This document shows positions 10,335 to 21,600 of a stretch of 64,000 nt of DNA, in pieces (the stretch's first letter is position 1; the number at the start of each line of letters is the position of its first letter). The notes below the pieces were generated by a model, which saw nothing but the letters and a program-made list of their open reading frames with translations, ran no database searches and was not told the origin of the DNA. The stretch is from Diphasiastrum complanatum (lineage: Eukaryota; Streptophyta; Lycopodiopsida; Lycopodiales; Lycopodiaceae), in the NCBI GenBank assembly GCA_029204225.1, contig CM055105.1, positions 50,916,745 through 50,980,744 on the forward strand. The letters run 5' to 3'. A program made the translations under genes and the position numbers.

Positions 10335-12240
10335 CTATATTGATTTGAACATGGATCTTGGTATATCTCCAAGATTGGCTCTATGCTTGATGAAGGAACT
10401 TTTGCTCAAAGGTTTGGTGAGCATATCAGCAATACAAGATGATGTGTTGATGTGCTCCAAATTGATTTCCCCTCCAATGAGCTTGTCTCTCACGAAGTGA
10501 TGTGCAACTTCAATATCCTTGCTCGTTGCATGGAATATCGGGTTGTTGACAAGGGCTTGGGCTGAAATGTTGTCACACATGATCATAGGTAGATCCTCTT
10601 ACAAGATTATCTTTAGTTCCACTAGTAACCTCTTGATCCAAAGCACTTCCTTTGTTGTTGTAGTGAGTGCCTTGTACTCAGCTTCACATGATGAGAGTGA
10701 TACAGTTTCCTCAACTAACTTGATACTACTTCCTGTCAGAATGATATCATCAACATAAATAAGAAGAATGACAATATCTTTACCAAAAAACTTGACATAT
10801 AAGGAAGGATCATAGTTACTAAGATTAAATCCTAGTGACTCAAGAAAGGTGTTAAGACGAGAATACCATGACCTTGGAGCTTGCTTCAATCCATATAAAC
10901 TTTTGAAGAGCAAGCAAACTTTTTCTTTGTCATGGATGAACCCAATAGGCTGATCCATATAAATCTCTTCTTCTAGATACCCATTTAGAAATGCATTAGA
11001 GACATCTAGTTGAAGAACTTGCCAATTGAAAAAACAAGCAAGAGAAATTATGATTCTAATTGATACCATCTTTGCAACTGGAGCAAAGGTCTCCTCATAA
11101 TCAAATCCATAAAGTTGAGCAAAACATTTAGCACAAAGGCCTAGCCTTGTACTTGTTGATTGTGCCATCTTGATTATACTTGACTCAAAAAACCCACTTG
11201 AAACCAATGGCGTGCTTGTTGGATGGAAGATCCACAAACTCCCATGTCTTATTGGCCATCAAAGTATCATATTCCTCCTTCATGGCAAGGTACCATTCAT
11301 TCGAGTTGAGTGCATCATATACATCCTTCGGCTCCTCATGAGAAATAAAATAAGCACAATTAGTGAAGTTGATTTCCACTTGCTTGCCTCTATTATCGTA
11401 GGTAAGCCTTCTAGGCTCGGATCTTTCTCTTTGAGATCTCCTTGGTGAAAAGATTCAAGGTGACTCCTCCTCAATTCTCAGTCCCATCTCTCCATGATAA
11501 TAATGATGATTGGAGTATCTTTGTGAGAATCTTTGAACTCGGCCTCCTCAATAATGTATTTTTGATCTTCATGGAATATAACATCTCTACTCTCAATTAT
11601 AGTTGAGGCAGAGAGAACATAGATTTTGTAAGCTTTCTTCTTGGATGCATATCCAACCATGATCCTTTTAATAGAATTAGGATCATCTCTTTTCCTCATT
11701 TCCAAGGGCACATGAACAAAGCAAGTACAACCAAAAACTCTAAGGTGATCTACCTTATGTTTCTTCTTAAACAAGACTTCAAAAGGTGATTTTCCAGCAA
11801 GTGCATTGTGAGGTAATCTATTGCACAAATAGTTTGCACAATTTATAGCTTCACCCCAATATTCATTAGGCAAAGAAGCTGCTACTCGAATTGCTTTAGC
11901 ACATTCACATAAAGATCTGTTTTTCTTCTCAGCTACTCCATTTTGAGATGGAGAATAAACACATGAGAACTCTCTCTTTATTCCTTCACCTTCACAGTAT
12001 TCATGAAACTTGTTGGAGATGTATTCACCTCCTCCATCACATCTTAAAGCTTTAACTTTGAAAGAAAACTATTTCTCAATATGAGCTTTGAAGATTAGGA
12101 AGTGATAAAAAACCATAGCCTTTGAAGAAAGTAGATACATCCAAGTATATCTAGTAAAGTCATCAAAAAAGGTGACAAAACATGTTGCACCACCAATACT
12201 TTTAGAAGAGGAGAAATGTACATCTGAGTGTATAAGCTCT
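10335..12240 (-). pseudogene. Copia (family A, copy 2) pol with internal deletion
   Basis: From right to left: integrase core (SDVHFSS region at 12200, FGCTCFVHVPLEMRKRDD at 11.7 kb), RT with LDVSNAFLNGYLEEEIYMDQP, LYGLKQAPRSWYSR and an intact YVDDIILTG, then RNase H C-terminal motifs SLSSCEAEYKAL, CDNISAQALVNNP and ADMLTKPLSKSS, ending in a stop next to the 3' LTR. The frame 10599-11237 runs from the YVDD region directly into the RNase H motif SLSSCEAEYKAL: the RT thumb/connection and the first RNase H aspartate region are deleted in frame. Other breaks occur at about 11140 and 11480. The right end is cut in integrase at about 12240, where it joins a family B LTR fragment. Non-functional. 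Confidence 0.9.
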
Positions 12241-12437
12241 ACACTTGTCTACACTCTAATTGGCACGAGTTTAGCCTCTTACTCTATTTTGGCTCAATAG
12301 TGGCATTACAAGTGGAAATGCATAATTTGCCATCTATGCCAGATTTGTTCCTATCAACATCATACACCTAGATGCTTGATATAATAAACATAAGACCCCT
12401 ATATCTAACATAGATAATCTTTTTTAATTCTTCACAC
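12241..12437 (-). mobile_element. Truncated 3' LTR of copia family B copy 3
   Basis: The sequence from ACACTTGTCTACACTCTAATTGGCAC to the end CTTCACA matches the family B LTRs at 38.35-38.62 kb and 42.62-42.89 kb. Only the pol-proximal ~200 bp survive; the left part was lost at the join with family A copy 2. A polypurine tract (TTTTTAGGAGGAG on the minus strand, 12438-12450) lies beside it. Confidence 0.85.
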
Positions 12438-12455
12438 TCCTCCTAAAAAATTATC

Positions 12456-15285
12456 TATGAAGATTTAAGCATTGATCTTGATATAGCTCCAAGATTAGAT
12501 CTATGCTTGATGAAAGCACTTTTGCTCAAAGGCTTGGTGAGTAGATCGGCAATACAAGAGGATGAGTTGACATGCTCCAAATAGATTTCTACTCCAATAA
12601 GCTATTCTCTCACAAAATGGTGTGCCACTTCTATGTACTTGCTTCTTGCATGAGATATGGGACTATTGGCAAGAGCTTGGGCCGAGATGTTATCACACTT
12701 GATCATTGGTAGATCATCTTCCTTGATGCACTTTAGCTCCATTAATAACCTCTTGATCCAAAGCACCTCTTTGGTGGTTGTAGTGAGTGCTTTGTACTCG
12801 GCCTCACATGAAGAGAGAGATATAGTATCTTGCTTTTTGGAAAGCCAAGATATTAGATTGCCTCCAAGAAAGATAGTGTATGCACTAATAGACTTTCGAT
12901 CCATCTTGTCACTTGCAAAGTCCGAATCCGAGTAGCCAACAATGGATAGATCTTCCCTTTTATGAAATAGACCATAATCACAAAATGAAGATACATATCT
13001 TAGAAGCCTCTTGGCCATCTTCCAATGATGGATCTTAGGATCTCGCATAAATTGACTCAATTTGTGCACACAAAAACTGAGATCGGGCCTAGTAATGGTA
13101 AGCCAACTCAAGGAGCCTACAAGACTCCTAAAAAGTGTGATGTCCTCAAAGGATCTTTCATCACCTTTATTAGGATCTTTTACAATTTGCTCCATTGGAG
13201 TATCTATGCTCTTAGAATTTTCCATATGGAATTTTTTCAACATAGAGTGAGCATATCTAGATTGGCATATAAAGACATGATTTTCATAAAACTCAATTTC
13301 TAGGCCTAGGATGTAATGTATCTCTCCTAGAGCTTGCATTTTAAACTCACATCCAAGTGCTAGCTTAGTTTCATCAACGACCTTGATACAACTTCCACAA
13401 AGAATAATGTCATCAACATAAATTAGAAGAATGACATTATTCCTATCAACAAACTTTAGATACATGGAAGGATCATAGTCACTAAGAGTAAATCCTAGTG
13501 AGATAAGAACAGAATTAAGTCTTGAATACCATGATCTTGGTGCTTGCTTGAGTCCATAAAGACTTTTGAAGAGCAAGCACACTTTGGACTCATCCTTGAT
13601 GAATCCTTGAGGTTGTTCCATATAGATCTCCTCATCAAGATAACCATTTAGAAAATCATTGGATACATCTAATTGGAACACCTTCCACATAAAGAAACAA
13701 GAAAGAGAAATAAGAATTCTTATTGTCACCATCTTTGCAACGGGTGCAAAGGTCTCCTCATAATCAAGGCCATGGATCTGAGTAAATCCTTTGGCACATA
13801 ATCCTGCTTTATACTTGCTGATGGTGCCATCATGATTGAGCTTGATCCGAAATACCCACTTGCAACCAATCACATGCTTGTTGGATGGAGGATCCACAAG
13901 CTCCCAAGTATTGTTGGTGATCAATGCATCATACTCTTGCTTCATGACATCATACCACTCCTTGGTATTGAGTGCCTCTTGTACATTCTTTGGCTCTTCA
14001 TGAGAGACATAAAAAACATAATTAGTGGAATCAAGATCCACTTGTTTGCCTTTGTCAACATATGAGAGCCTCTTAGGCTCAGATCTATCTCTCATGGATC
14101 TTCTTGGTGAGAAAATCCGAGGAGAGTCTTCTTCAAATCTCGACCCCATCACATCATGTTTTCAAAATCAATATTTGGTGATGCATCCATAGACTTCATG
14201 ATCTCGGCCACTTCAAAAGATGAGTGTTGATCTCCATGAAAGACAACATCTCTACTTTCAATAACTTGAGAAGTAGAGAGTATAAAGACTCTATAGGCCT
14301 TCTTGGTGGTTGAGTATCCAACCATGATCCCTTTGCATGCACTAGGATCTTCCTTCTTCCTTGTTTCCAAGAGAATATGGGCAAAGCATATGCATCCAAA
14401 AACTCTAAGGTGATCAACCTTAGGCTTCTTCAAATATAAGATTTCATATGGTGACTTTCCTCCAAGAGCTATATGTGGGAGCCTATTGCGAAGATAATTT
14501 GCACAACTAATGGCGTCTCCCCAAAATCTTTGGGCAAAGATGCCTCAATTCTCATAGATTTTGCACATTCACATAGAGATCTATTCTTTCTCTCGGCCGC
14601 TCCATTTTGAGATGGAGAGTAGGCACAAGAGAACTCTCTTTTGATGCCTTCAAGCTCACAAAAAACATGAAGTTTATTGGAGATATATTCACCACCTCCA
14701 TCACTTATAAGAGCTTTAATCTTGAATGAGAATTGCTTCTCTACATAAGCTTTGAAAATAAGGAAATGATCAAACACCATAGATTTAGAAGCAAGGAGAT
14801 ATATACAAGTGAATCTTGTGTAATCATCAATGAAAGTAACAAAACAAGTGGCTCCTCCCTTGCTTGTAGTTGATGAGAAATGCACATCCAAGTGGATTAA
14901 CTCCAAAGGATGCTTGCTTTTGATAGAAGATCTTGTAAATGGCTTTTTGTGAGATTTAGCAATAGCACAAGCCTCACAAGGCTTGATCTTCATGGAGAAT
15001 GACTTTGGCAAGCCAATAGCTGTGGCTTCTTTGATCATAGAGAGCATGGATTTGTAGACCAACCTCCTATGCCATAATTCCTCCATAGAGAGCTTGTTCA
15101 CAAGAGCAACATTACAAGCATTCACATACTCATTTGGATCTAGTTTATAGATGCCTCCAAATCTAGATCCTAATGCAAGTATCTCATCATTCTTCTTGAT
15201 AGTGCAAGTATCAACATTGAATTTTACATCAAGGCCATTATCAAGCAATTGGCCAACACTAATAAGATTCTTAGTAGGCTTTTTT
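12456..15285 (-). pseudogene. Copia (family B, copy 3) pol: integrase, RT, RNase H
   Basis: The integrase part (14469-15285) keeps GQLLDNGLD, the zinc-binding CEACAIAKSHKK, FIDDYTRF, SDGGGEY and NGAAERKNRS. RT-RNase H (12602-14152, 516 codons open) has CKWVFRIKLNHDG, LDVSNDFLNGYLDEEIYMEQP, LYGLKQAPRSWYSR, YVDDIILCG, KMQALGEIHYILGLEI, SDSDFASDKMDRKS, SLSSCEAEYKAL and CDNISAQALANSP. One stop splits the last ~45 codons, which end ADLLTKPLSKSA...RSMLKSS at 12456 just before the polypurine tract. Breaks near 14150 and 14430 separate integrase from RT. Gag, protease and the start of integrase are missing: the sequence stops at about 15285, where an inverted piece of family B leader begins. RT and RNase H motifs look intact, but the gene as a whole is broken. 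Confidence 0.92.
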
Positions 15286-15480
15286 TCCTAGCTATCTTGT
15301 TCAATTTTGGATCAAAAGAGATCAATACGGCATTGATTTGGTTTGACTATATAGAATCAGGTGCTCAGACACATGTGAGGAACATCCAATTTCAGTTTGA
15401 GAGTTCTCTTTCATGTTTGATCCAAAAATCTTGCTAGATAGCTTGTTTTGAAGCTAGTATTGTCTAGTTTTTAAAGCAAT
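15286..15480 (+). repeat. Inverted fragment of copia family B leader
   Basis: TTCCTAGCTATCTTGTTCAAT, GGTGCTCAGACACATGTGAGG and TTGTCTAGTTTTT match in order the family B leader just after the PBS at 36.41-36.61 kb on the plus strand, and at 41.8-42.0 kb in reverse. Here it lies in plus orientation, opposite to the pol it adjoins, so the junction at about 15285 is a rearrangement and not an intact element. Confidence 0.85.
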
Positions 15481-16602
15481 TTTAATTTTAGTGAGTATAA
15501 ATTCTCTACTGACTACTGGATCTATTATTTTTCAAAAAATTGCTATTGATTATTCTCTTTTGAATACCAGATATATTTCTCAAACAAGCTCGACCTATCC
15601 ATTTCATGCTAAATTCTGCAATTGAACTTGGTACTGGGGTAGTCTACTCGATTCCATGCCTTATTACATTATCATCAATTTAACACATTGTAATAAGTAA
15701 ATACCTCTCTTATAACATATATATAAGCACAATGATTTTTCCATTGCTTTGTGAATTGTAAGACAAAGAATTAATAGGCTACCTCAAGTACCAAGTTTAA
15801 AAATTGTATAGCTAAGTACTTGAGCAAGTGAAGCTTGTTTGTTAAAAAAAACATTTTGGCAACTCGTGTGAATTGAATCTAATTTTGGCTTACTTTCTCC
15901 TACATTTTAAGTATGACATTTTTTGGCTGGGTAGCTAGTTTAACACATTATTTTGTGTATTCATCACGTACAAGGAAGTTGTGGTGACTGTAGTAAGGCA
16001 TAACACAATTAGGGTATATGATGTTGATAAAAATATAAACGATGCAATTGGTTTTTATATTTGGAGATTCTACTTTTTCTTTAGATATCATATTTGTGAG
16101 CAAGAATAGTTTCTAACAAAAAATCTTTTAACAATATTTAAATTCTTTGAAATGCACATCATTTAGTGAGGCATTGTAACCTAAATTGTTATGCAAGATT
16201 TATAAGTAAAATCTTCTTTGTGACCGATGTTTGAGGATGGAAAAAGATCCATAATACAACTTTAATGCTAGTGAGTAAAAGTTCTCTACTCACTATTGGA
16301 TCTACTTATTTTTTTGAGAAAATCTCTATTGATTATTATCTTTTAAATACAAGATATATTTCTCAAACAAGTTTGACCTATCCATGTCATGCTATATTCT
16401 ATAATTGAACTTGGTGTTGGGGTAGACTACTCGATTCCATGACTTACATTATCATCTAACATTAACATTGCAATAGGTAAATAAAAACATCATCATTTGG
16501 GAATGAATACATTCCAATTTGATCCTATTTTTTAAATGTTTTTATAACATTCACCTAAAGATGAACGCTTTGTGAATTGTAAGACAAAGAATCAAGAGGC
16601 TA
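15481..16602 (+). repeat. Satellite-like tandem repeat, about 780-bp period (1.4 units)
   Basis: GTGAGTATAAATTCTCTACT at 15491 recurs as GTGAGTAAAAGTTCTCTACT at 16271, a spacing of 780. Other landmarks (GAACTTGGTACTGGGGTAG, GCTTTGTGAATTGTAAGACAA) recur with nearly the same spacing and in the same order. The same family, in reverse orientation, fills 59985-60589, 61427-61490 and 62700-64000. No protein-coding frame and no LTR, PBS or PPT is visible. Confidence 0.85.
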
Positions 16603-16746
16603 AATCCACACAAAACATGAAAAATTCACCCAAAACTAACTCTAAAATTCAACTTTAACACTACTATGCCAGAACCAAGATGCCTAAATGCAAGCTAACA
16701 TCCATCTATGGATAAAAAACATGTTGAAAATGAAAAATTGGCATAG
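16603..16746 (-). other. Gypsy leader fragment
   Basis: Non-coding sequence between the satellite and the tRNA-Asp-like primer site. It would be the start of the internal region of a minus-strand gypsy element whose body to the left has been replaced by satellite. Confidence 0.45.
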
Positions 16747-16765
16747 CTCTCCAGAAACGGCACCA
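16747..16765 (-). promoter_or_regulatory. Primer-binding site, tRNA-Asp type (degenerate)
   Basis: On the minus strand it reads TGGTGCCGTTTCTGGAGAG. The plant gypsy primer site for tRNA-Asp is TGGCGCCGTTGCCGGGGA, so about 14 of 18 bases agree. The AATT spacer and TGTAGC LTR edge on its right fit the usual arrangement. Confidence 0.7.
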
Positions 16766-16769
16766 AAAT

Positions 16770-16966
16770 TGTAGCAAATTTTCTTATCCACCTTCAAATT
16801 TAAACCCAAGAACCTACAAATCATCAAGAAATAAAGAGGACTCTAACATGTCTATTGGCGGCAGATCGCTATCCCAGAAACAATTTAAGGTAGAAAGAAA
16901 TGATATTAGGCCGCAATTATCTTCAAACTACCTAACATGGCGGTCCGGATTTGTATGTTGTCTCTG
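16770..16966 (-). mobile_element. Gypsy LTR edge (extent unclear)
   Basis: The segment starts TGTAGCAAATTTTC beside the PBS, as an LTR end should. I could not find its other end or a second copy, so the right limit is only the stop codon of the neighbouring open frame at 16967. It may be a very short LTR or a truncated one. Confidence 0.4.
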
Positions 16967-17314
16967 CTAGAAATAGTTGCAATTGGCTACAAAATCGGCC
17001 GCTGGATCATCGGTCTCAACTTCTTTAGATAGAATTGGCCAATATATTTTATTAGGAACCCTTTCTGGTGCAAATACTTCTCTGTGCCTTATGGGATAAT
17101 ATATTGGATTGACCCGCATGTAAGTTGGTGTCACGATATATCTCTCAAAAGCATATCCATTTTCCAACATCATAGCACATCGCCACTGAGGTTGCGGCTC
17201 CAATGCTAATACTTTCTGCTTGTGAGATTTACATATCGTAAAATCGGAAAGAGTGTACCCGCCTCGGTCCTCCATGTTTGGATATGCTTTGTTAAACTCC
17301 TCTGACATTAACAT
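16967..17314 (-). pseudogene. C-terminal segment of gypsy post-pol coding region
   Basis: An open frame of 115 codons with ordinary globular composition (for example GGYTLSDFTICKSHKQK and YIVTPTYMRVNPIYYPIRHR). I do not recognise the domain. It lies in the same strand as the gypsy gag-pol and downstream of it, separated from the N-terminal segment by a Pro/Thr/His-rich stretch. It is probably the end of one long extra ORF now broken by frameshifts. It could be an env-position ORF or a captured host exon; the sequence does not decide. Confidence 0.45.
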
Positions 17315-19145
17315 CTGTCAGCTAGGATTCTTCGGCGTGATTCTAGGTCGTGCCTTTGTAGTTGTGGTAAGTGTGGGTGGTGGAGGGTTAGGTATGGTTG
17401 TGAAAAGTTCATGGGGGAGGGTTGGGTAGTTGCGGAGTAGATAAGCAGTGGATGGTGAATAAGGTTGAGTGTTGAGGTGGTGAGGTGATTGTTCATGTGG
17501 TGGGGAGAGGAGTGTGTCATCGAGTAAGGGTGATGAGGCTTGATAGATGGTGTCAGGTTGAGTGGTAGTGGGATTAGGCTCTTCAACTGAGATGCCTCAT
17601 TCGTGGTTCGTGGTAGTACCCCCTTTTGTGCTTTGAGGTTCCACCATTGCCGAGTGATACCTTGCATTATCCTATTGTTGTCATGTGTAGCGCGAGGGTC
17701 CAGGATCATCAGTTCCTACATCCTATTGTCTATGGTGTTTGGCATGTGTTTTTTTATGCTTTGTGTGTAATGTTGGTAGCTGCTGGCATAATGTTTTTAG
17801 CTGTCCTTCTAGCTCCTCAACTCGTGTGTTGAGCACAATTTGATTTTCTAGAGTGGCCTGCTGCAATTGTTGTGCTTACGTCCGGCTCGCCATCAATACC
17901 TGAGTTAACTCTGATAGGAAGCGAGAGGTATTACGGTGCCCTCCGGGATTGGTGGTGCTTGGAATTGGTTGAAATCAATCCGTTGAATATTGCCCATCAT
18001 AGCGGTCCGTAAGTCCCTCGTTCACCTTCTAACTGTGTTTCCAAGGTCTTGATGAGATCATCCCTACGTTGTAAGCATGCTTGAACGTCCTTCTTATTTC
18101 AGTGCAGCCCTTTGAGGTTAGCCATGAGTTTTCTCTCTTTGTTTTTTAATTGAGCGACCTTTGTTCTAATTCTGTGGAATAAATTTGCCATTCTTGTACC
18201 TTGTTTGTCAGTTGCACATATTCCTCTTGCGAGAAGTTGCACCAATTCTGATACTCATTGATTGAAGAGTAGAGGTAATGCATGTCAGCACTTTGAGCGT
18301 TGATGGCCCATCGCACATTTTCCAGAAGCTACTGCCACTCTTCAATAGGAGGATACTATTGAGAGGTAGGTGCGTAGGATGGTGGGGGATTTTGTTGTAT
18401 GTTTTGATACAATGTGGTGTACTATTCATGATGGATGGATTGAGTAGATGTATGGTGTGATGTTTGAGTGATGGTGATAGGGATTGGAGATATGTCGGCA
18501 TTTGTGGTCGGAGAAGTGGTGGCGGTAGCGATAGTGGTGGGTGTAGAAAATGGTGTGGTGGTAGTAGGTGGCATGTTTTACAGAAAAAGTGAGAATTATT
18601 CAATGTTGAAGGATGCATCAAAGACATTTGAAAAATGCATCGGAGATTGCATAGAGGTGGTTGTGACTGGTGCGGTGAGAGTGGGAGTGTGTTTGTGGAG
18701 ACAATAGGGGATGTAGTGCTCAGGGTAAGTGTGATGGGTAGTGTGAAAGTGATGGTTGATGTGATGAGAATTGATGAGATGGTGGTTGGTGGGTCACTTA
18801 CCATGAACGACACAGGTGGGACACCAGGTTCAGCCTTTGTCTCCTTTGTCTCAGAATGTCTCGTCGAAGGATTTGATGTTACAGTCAATTCTTCCTCAAT
18901 GGCTTCCATGATTTTCACTGTTGAGGTGTCTTTAGGCATTGGATAGGGTGATTGTGCTATGTCTCCCATTTCGTTGATATTTTCATGCCCTTGGATGGTG
19001 GATCTGTGCAAGTGCTATTTGCTGCTGTTGGATGAGTCTTTGCCTTGTGTGTGGCCCTCTGAATGTTCTTTTGTGTGTTGGCTATGGGCATGCTCTTTTA
19101 ACCGTTGTGACTCTAACTCTGCTTCCTTGTCTCATGTGAATGACA
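17315..19145 (-). pseudogene. Pro/Thr/Ser/His-rich linker of gypsy post-pol coding region
   Basis: The plus strand is strikingly G/T-rich at 17330-17600 and 18270-18960. On the minus strand this encodes repetitive Pro, Thr, Ser, His and Leu runs in shifting frames (for example 18208-19011 and 17308-17709). The pattern suggests a low-complexity linker joining two globular segments, decayed by frameshifts. No LTR or other element boundary is visible inside it. Confidence 0.4.
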
Positions 19146-20090
19146 CTAGTGTGTTTCTGCTAGTGATGTGCGCCGTTTGGCTGCTGGCCTGTTTGTTTCC
19201 TTCGCCTCTCCCCCTTTTATCCTCTTGGAGTGCTGAGCTCGTGTCGAGGTGGTATGTGGCACTTCTGGATATTTCTCTTGCACTCGAGTGAGAATGCGAG
19301 GGAAGTCACCCAAGTAATGTTTGCTTACGAGCATATGCAGGAGATATCCACACTTTGTGAGAGGTTTTCTTGCTTTGAGCGCTGCACATAATTTGATACT
19401 TATCTTTTCTGCCCACATGAAGTGGCGCGTAACAGGTTCCTCCAAGCCAAATGATAGGGCAAATAAAGTGCTGTTCGGAATCCTATCAAATCTTGACGAT
19501 TGTACCTCAGTGAGTAATGCAAGTAGGTCCGCCATTGCCTTAAGTCCTAGATCCGAGATGAGTTTGACAGCGTAACCATCATTATTGTAGATGGAGGTGT
19601 CACCGTCTTCCGTACAGAGATGCATCAAGTAATTCCTATCAAAAGATTTCCCTCTGTCATGCATAAGCTCTCCTTCATTCAGGAATCCCAAGTGATTTAG
19701 GATATGTGGTGATATAGGAATTGGATCCTCGTCATTTTGTCTAGGGATCCTGAGTGTCTGGAGCTTGTCATCAAATGTACAATAAGCCGCACGCACCATG
19801 CATTCATGTTGCACATCTGAGAAAAGTTGTATGTCGAAGTTTAGTCACTCTAAGAAAGGACGAGTTACTGCTAGCTTTTTGGAAAAATCAATAAATGAGA
19901 CCAAGTGAATTTCTGTAGAGCACCTGCTAGGTTTCATGTATGATAAAACACTTTGCTTAGTTCTGGGACTCCACAATATGGATAATATGCTGCCTGGTAG
20001 CTTAGGCGAGTGGTCCTCTTTTCTTTTTTTTTTTGAAAGAGAGATTAATTCCTTGCAATCGATTGCAAGAATAAGTGATGCTAGCTTCAA
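19146..20090 (-). pseudogene. N-terminal segment of gypsy post-pol coding region, unknown function
   Basis: About 314 codons, open except for one in-frame stop at 19845-19847. Visible blocks include SILSILWSPRTKQ, DVQHECMVRAAYCTFDDKL, LRIPRQNDEDPIPISPHIL, FDRNYLMHLCTEDGD, GYAVKLISDLGLKAMADLL and KPLTKCGYLLHMLVSKHYLG. The last hundred residues are basic and polar. I do not recognise the family; the general look recalls the helical, gag- or plant-mobile-domain-like ORFs that plant gypsy elements carry outside gag-pol, but that is only an impression. It starts about 250 bp downstream of the pol stop, on the same strand. Confidence 0.5.
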
Positions 20091-20345
20091 ACCGTAAGAT
20101 AATTACTGTTTTGGGACATGATTATCACTGGTAATGCAAGCCGTTACATGGAACTTGTACAATAGTGATAGAAGTGAGGTAGATTTGTGAGAATTCAGAC
20201 CTAAACTATCCTCAGAAATATTGATTGTTAAACATGTAGGCAATTCAACGGAAAAGAGTGTAAAAAATGAAATAAAAAAATGAACATTATCACAAAACGA
20301 TAGAAATTACAGACATGCGTGCACACACACATAACACACAATCAA
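20091..20345. other. Spacer between gypsy pol and the post-pol coding region
   Basis: Non-coding, AT-rich, with CACACACACATAACACACA near 20320. No polypurine tract or LTR boundary is evident here, which supports the downstream coding region belonging to the same element. Confidence 0.4.
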
Positions 20346-21600
20346 TTAGTTTATGTCTAAGGAATAGCAAGGCTCATGATATTGCCGTAATCTACTCTCG
20401 TTCACTACCATGTCCAGAGGGATGCCTTCGAGGGTTTTAAGTTTAGCGTAGCCCAAGGCAAAGATCTGATCAATGATATAGGGACCTTGGCCAGTAAACT
20501 TAAGTTTGCTCTTATGTACTTTTGTTTGATAAAGAAGGACTCTATCTCCTTCTTCAAATTCCTTCAACTTAATATGGCGGTCATGCTAATCTTGTTGGTG
20601 TCTTTTGTGCACTTGTTGAGCGTGCACACTAATGACTCTTGTTTTGCAAAGCTTATGGAGGTGGAATAGCCTATGGGCAAGGATCTGACTTTCGTCTAGT
20701 TTCAAATCGTAGGCTACTCGTAAGGATGGGACGTAGAATTCTACAGGCATCACGACCTCTTGTCCATACATGAGTTGGAATGGTGTCGTGCCAGTGGCCT
20801 TTTTGGGTGTTGTTTGATATGCCCATAAAGCGGCATGTAATTTGAACTCCCAATCCGACTGACTGGCTTCCACCATCTTTGTGAGGATTTTGCATAGAAC
20901 CTTATTTGTGGACTCAGCCTGCCCATTACATCTTGGGTAATATGGGGCATTTTTGTGATGAACAACTAGGAAGGTCGACAGCAAGTGTTCAATTACTGTG
21001 TTCAAAAAGTGCATACCCCTATCGTTGATGATTCGAGTGGGCAACCAAATCATACAATGATCTGCTCATAAAGGAACCGAGCAGTGGTTTTGGCATCGAC
21101 GTTCTTTACCGCCCAAGCCTCTGCCCACTTCGTGCAATAATTTGTCACCACGATAATATATCTTGCCTGTGTGAATTGCGCGGCGGGACTGATTGGTCCT
21201 AGATAATCAATACCTCATTTGAAAAATGCTTGTTCAGATAAGATGGGGGTTAAAGACATATAATCTGTAAATTGTGGCCTTTTGGCTCTTTGGCATAGAT
21301 CACAAGCCTTTACAAAGTTATAAGTTTTCTCAAATAGTGAAGGCCACCAATACCCAGCTAGTAAGATAAGTGTCCACCACCAACTCCTTCGTGTAGCAAG
21401 GATATGATGGGAATAATCTTGCCCTTAGTCAAACATCGTATAATCACACCATCTGCACCCTTTCTATAAAGTTGCCCCGCTATAAGTGTATAGGGTGTCA
21501 CCTTGTAGATAAGTGCATGTTGGGCAGGTTTCAACAACGTCGGATCTAGCACCCCCGTTGTTAAAAACTCTGTGATGTCTTTGGCCCACATGGGGGTATA
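20346..21600 (-). pseudogene. Ty3/gypsy integrase
   Basis: Right to left: remains of the zinc-binding domain (LLHEGVGGGHLSY at 21.36 kb), a stop-rich stretch carrying the first catalytic aspartate region, then an open 155-codon segment with NDRGMHFLN (second aspartate), YYPRCNGQAESTNK (glutamate), LWAYQTTPKKATGTTPF and LMYGQEVVMPVE. The C-terminal part (20346-20567) reads FEEGDRVLLYQ, GQGPYIIDQIF and LRQYHEP and then stops, with no chromodomain. Lack of a chromodomain and the tRNA-Asp-like primer site nearby suggest the Tat/Athila side of the gypsy tree, not chromoviruses. Several stops and one frameshift make it non-functional. Confidence 0.9.

Noticed and set aside
17626-19291. Plus-strand Gly/Val-rich open frames
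   Set aside because: They are shadows of the G/T-biased strand opposite the Pro/Thr-rich minus-strand coding trace.
16967-20090. Retroviral-type envelope gene
   Set aside because: The position fits, but I see no signal peptide, no clear transmembrane anchor and no cleavage site; the label env would be unsupported.
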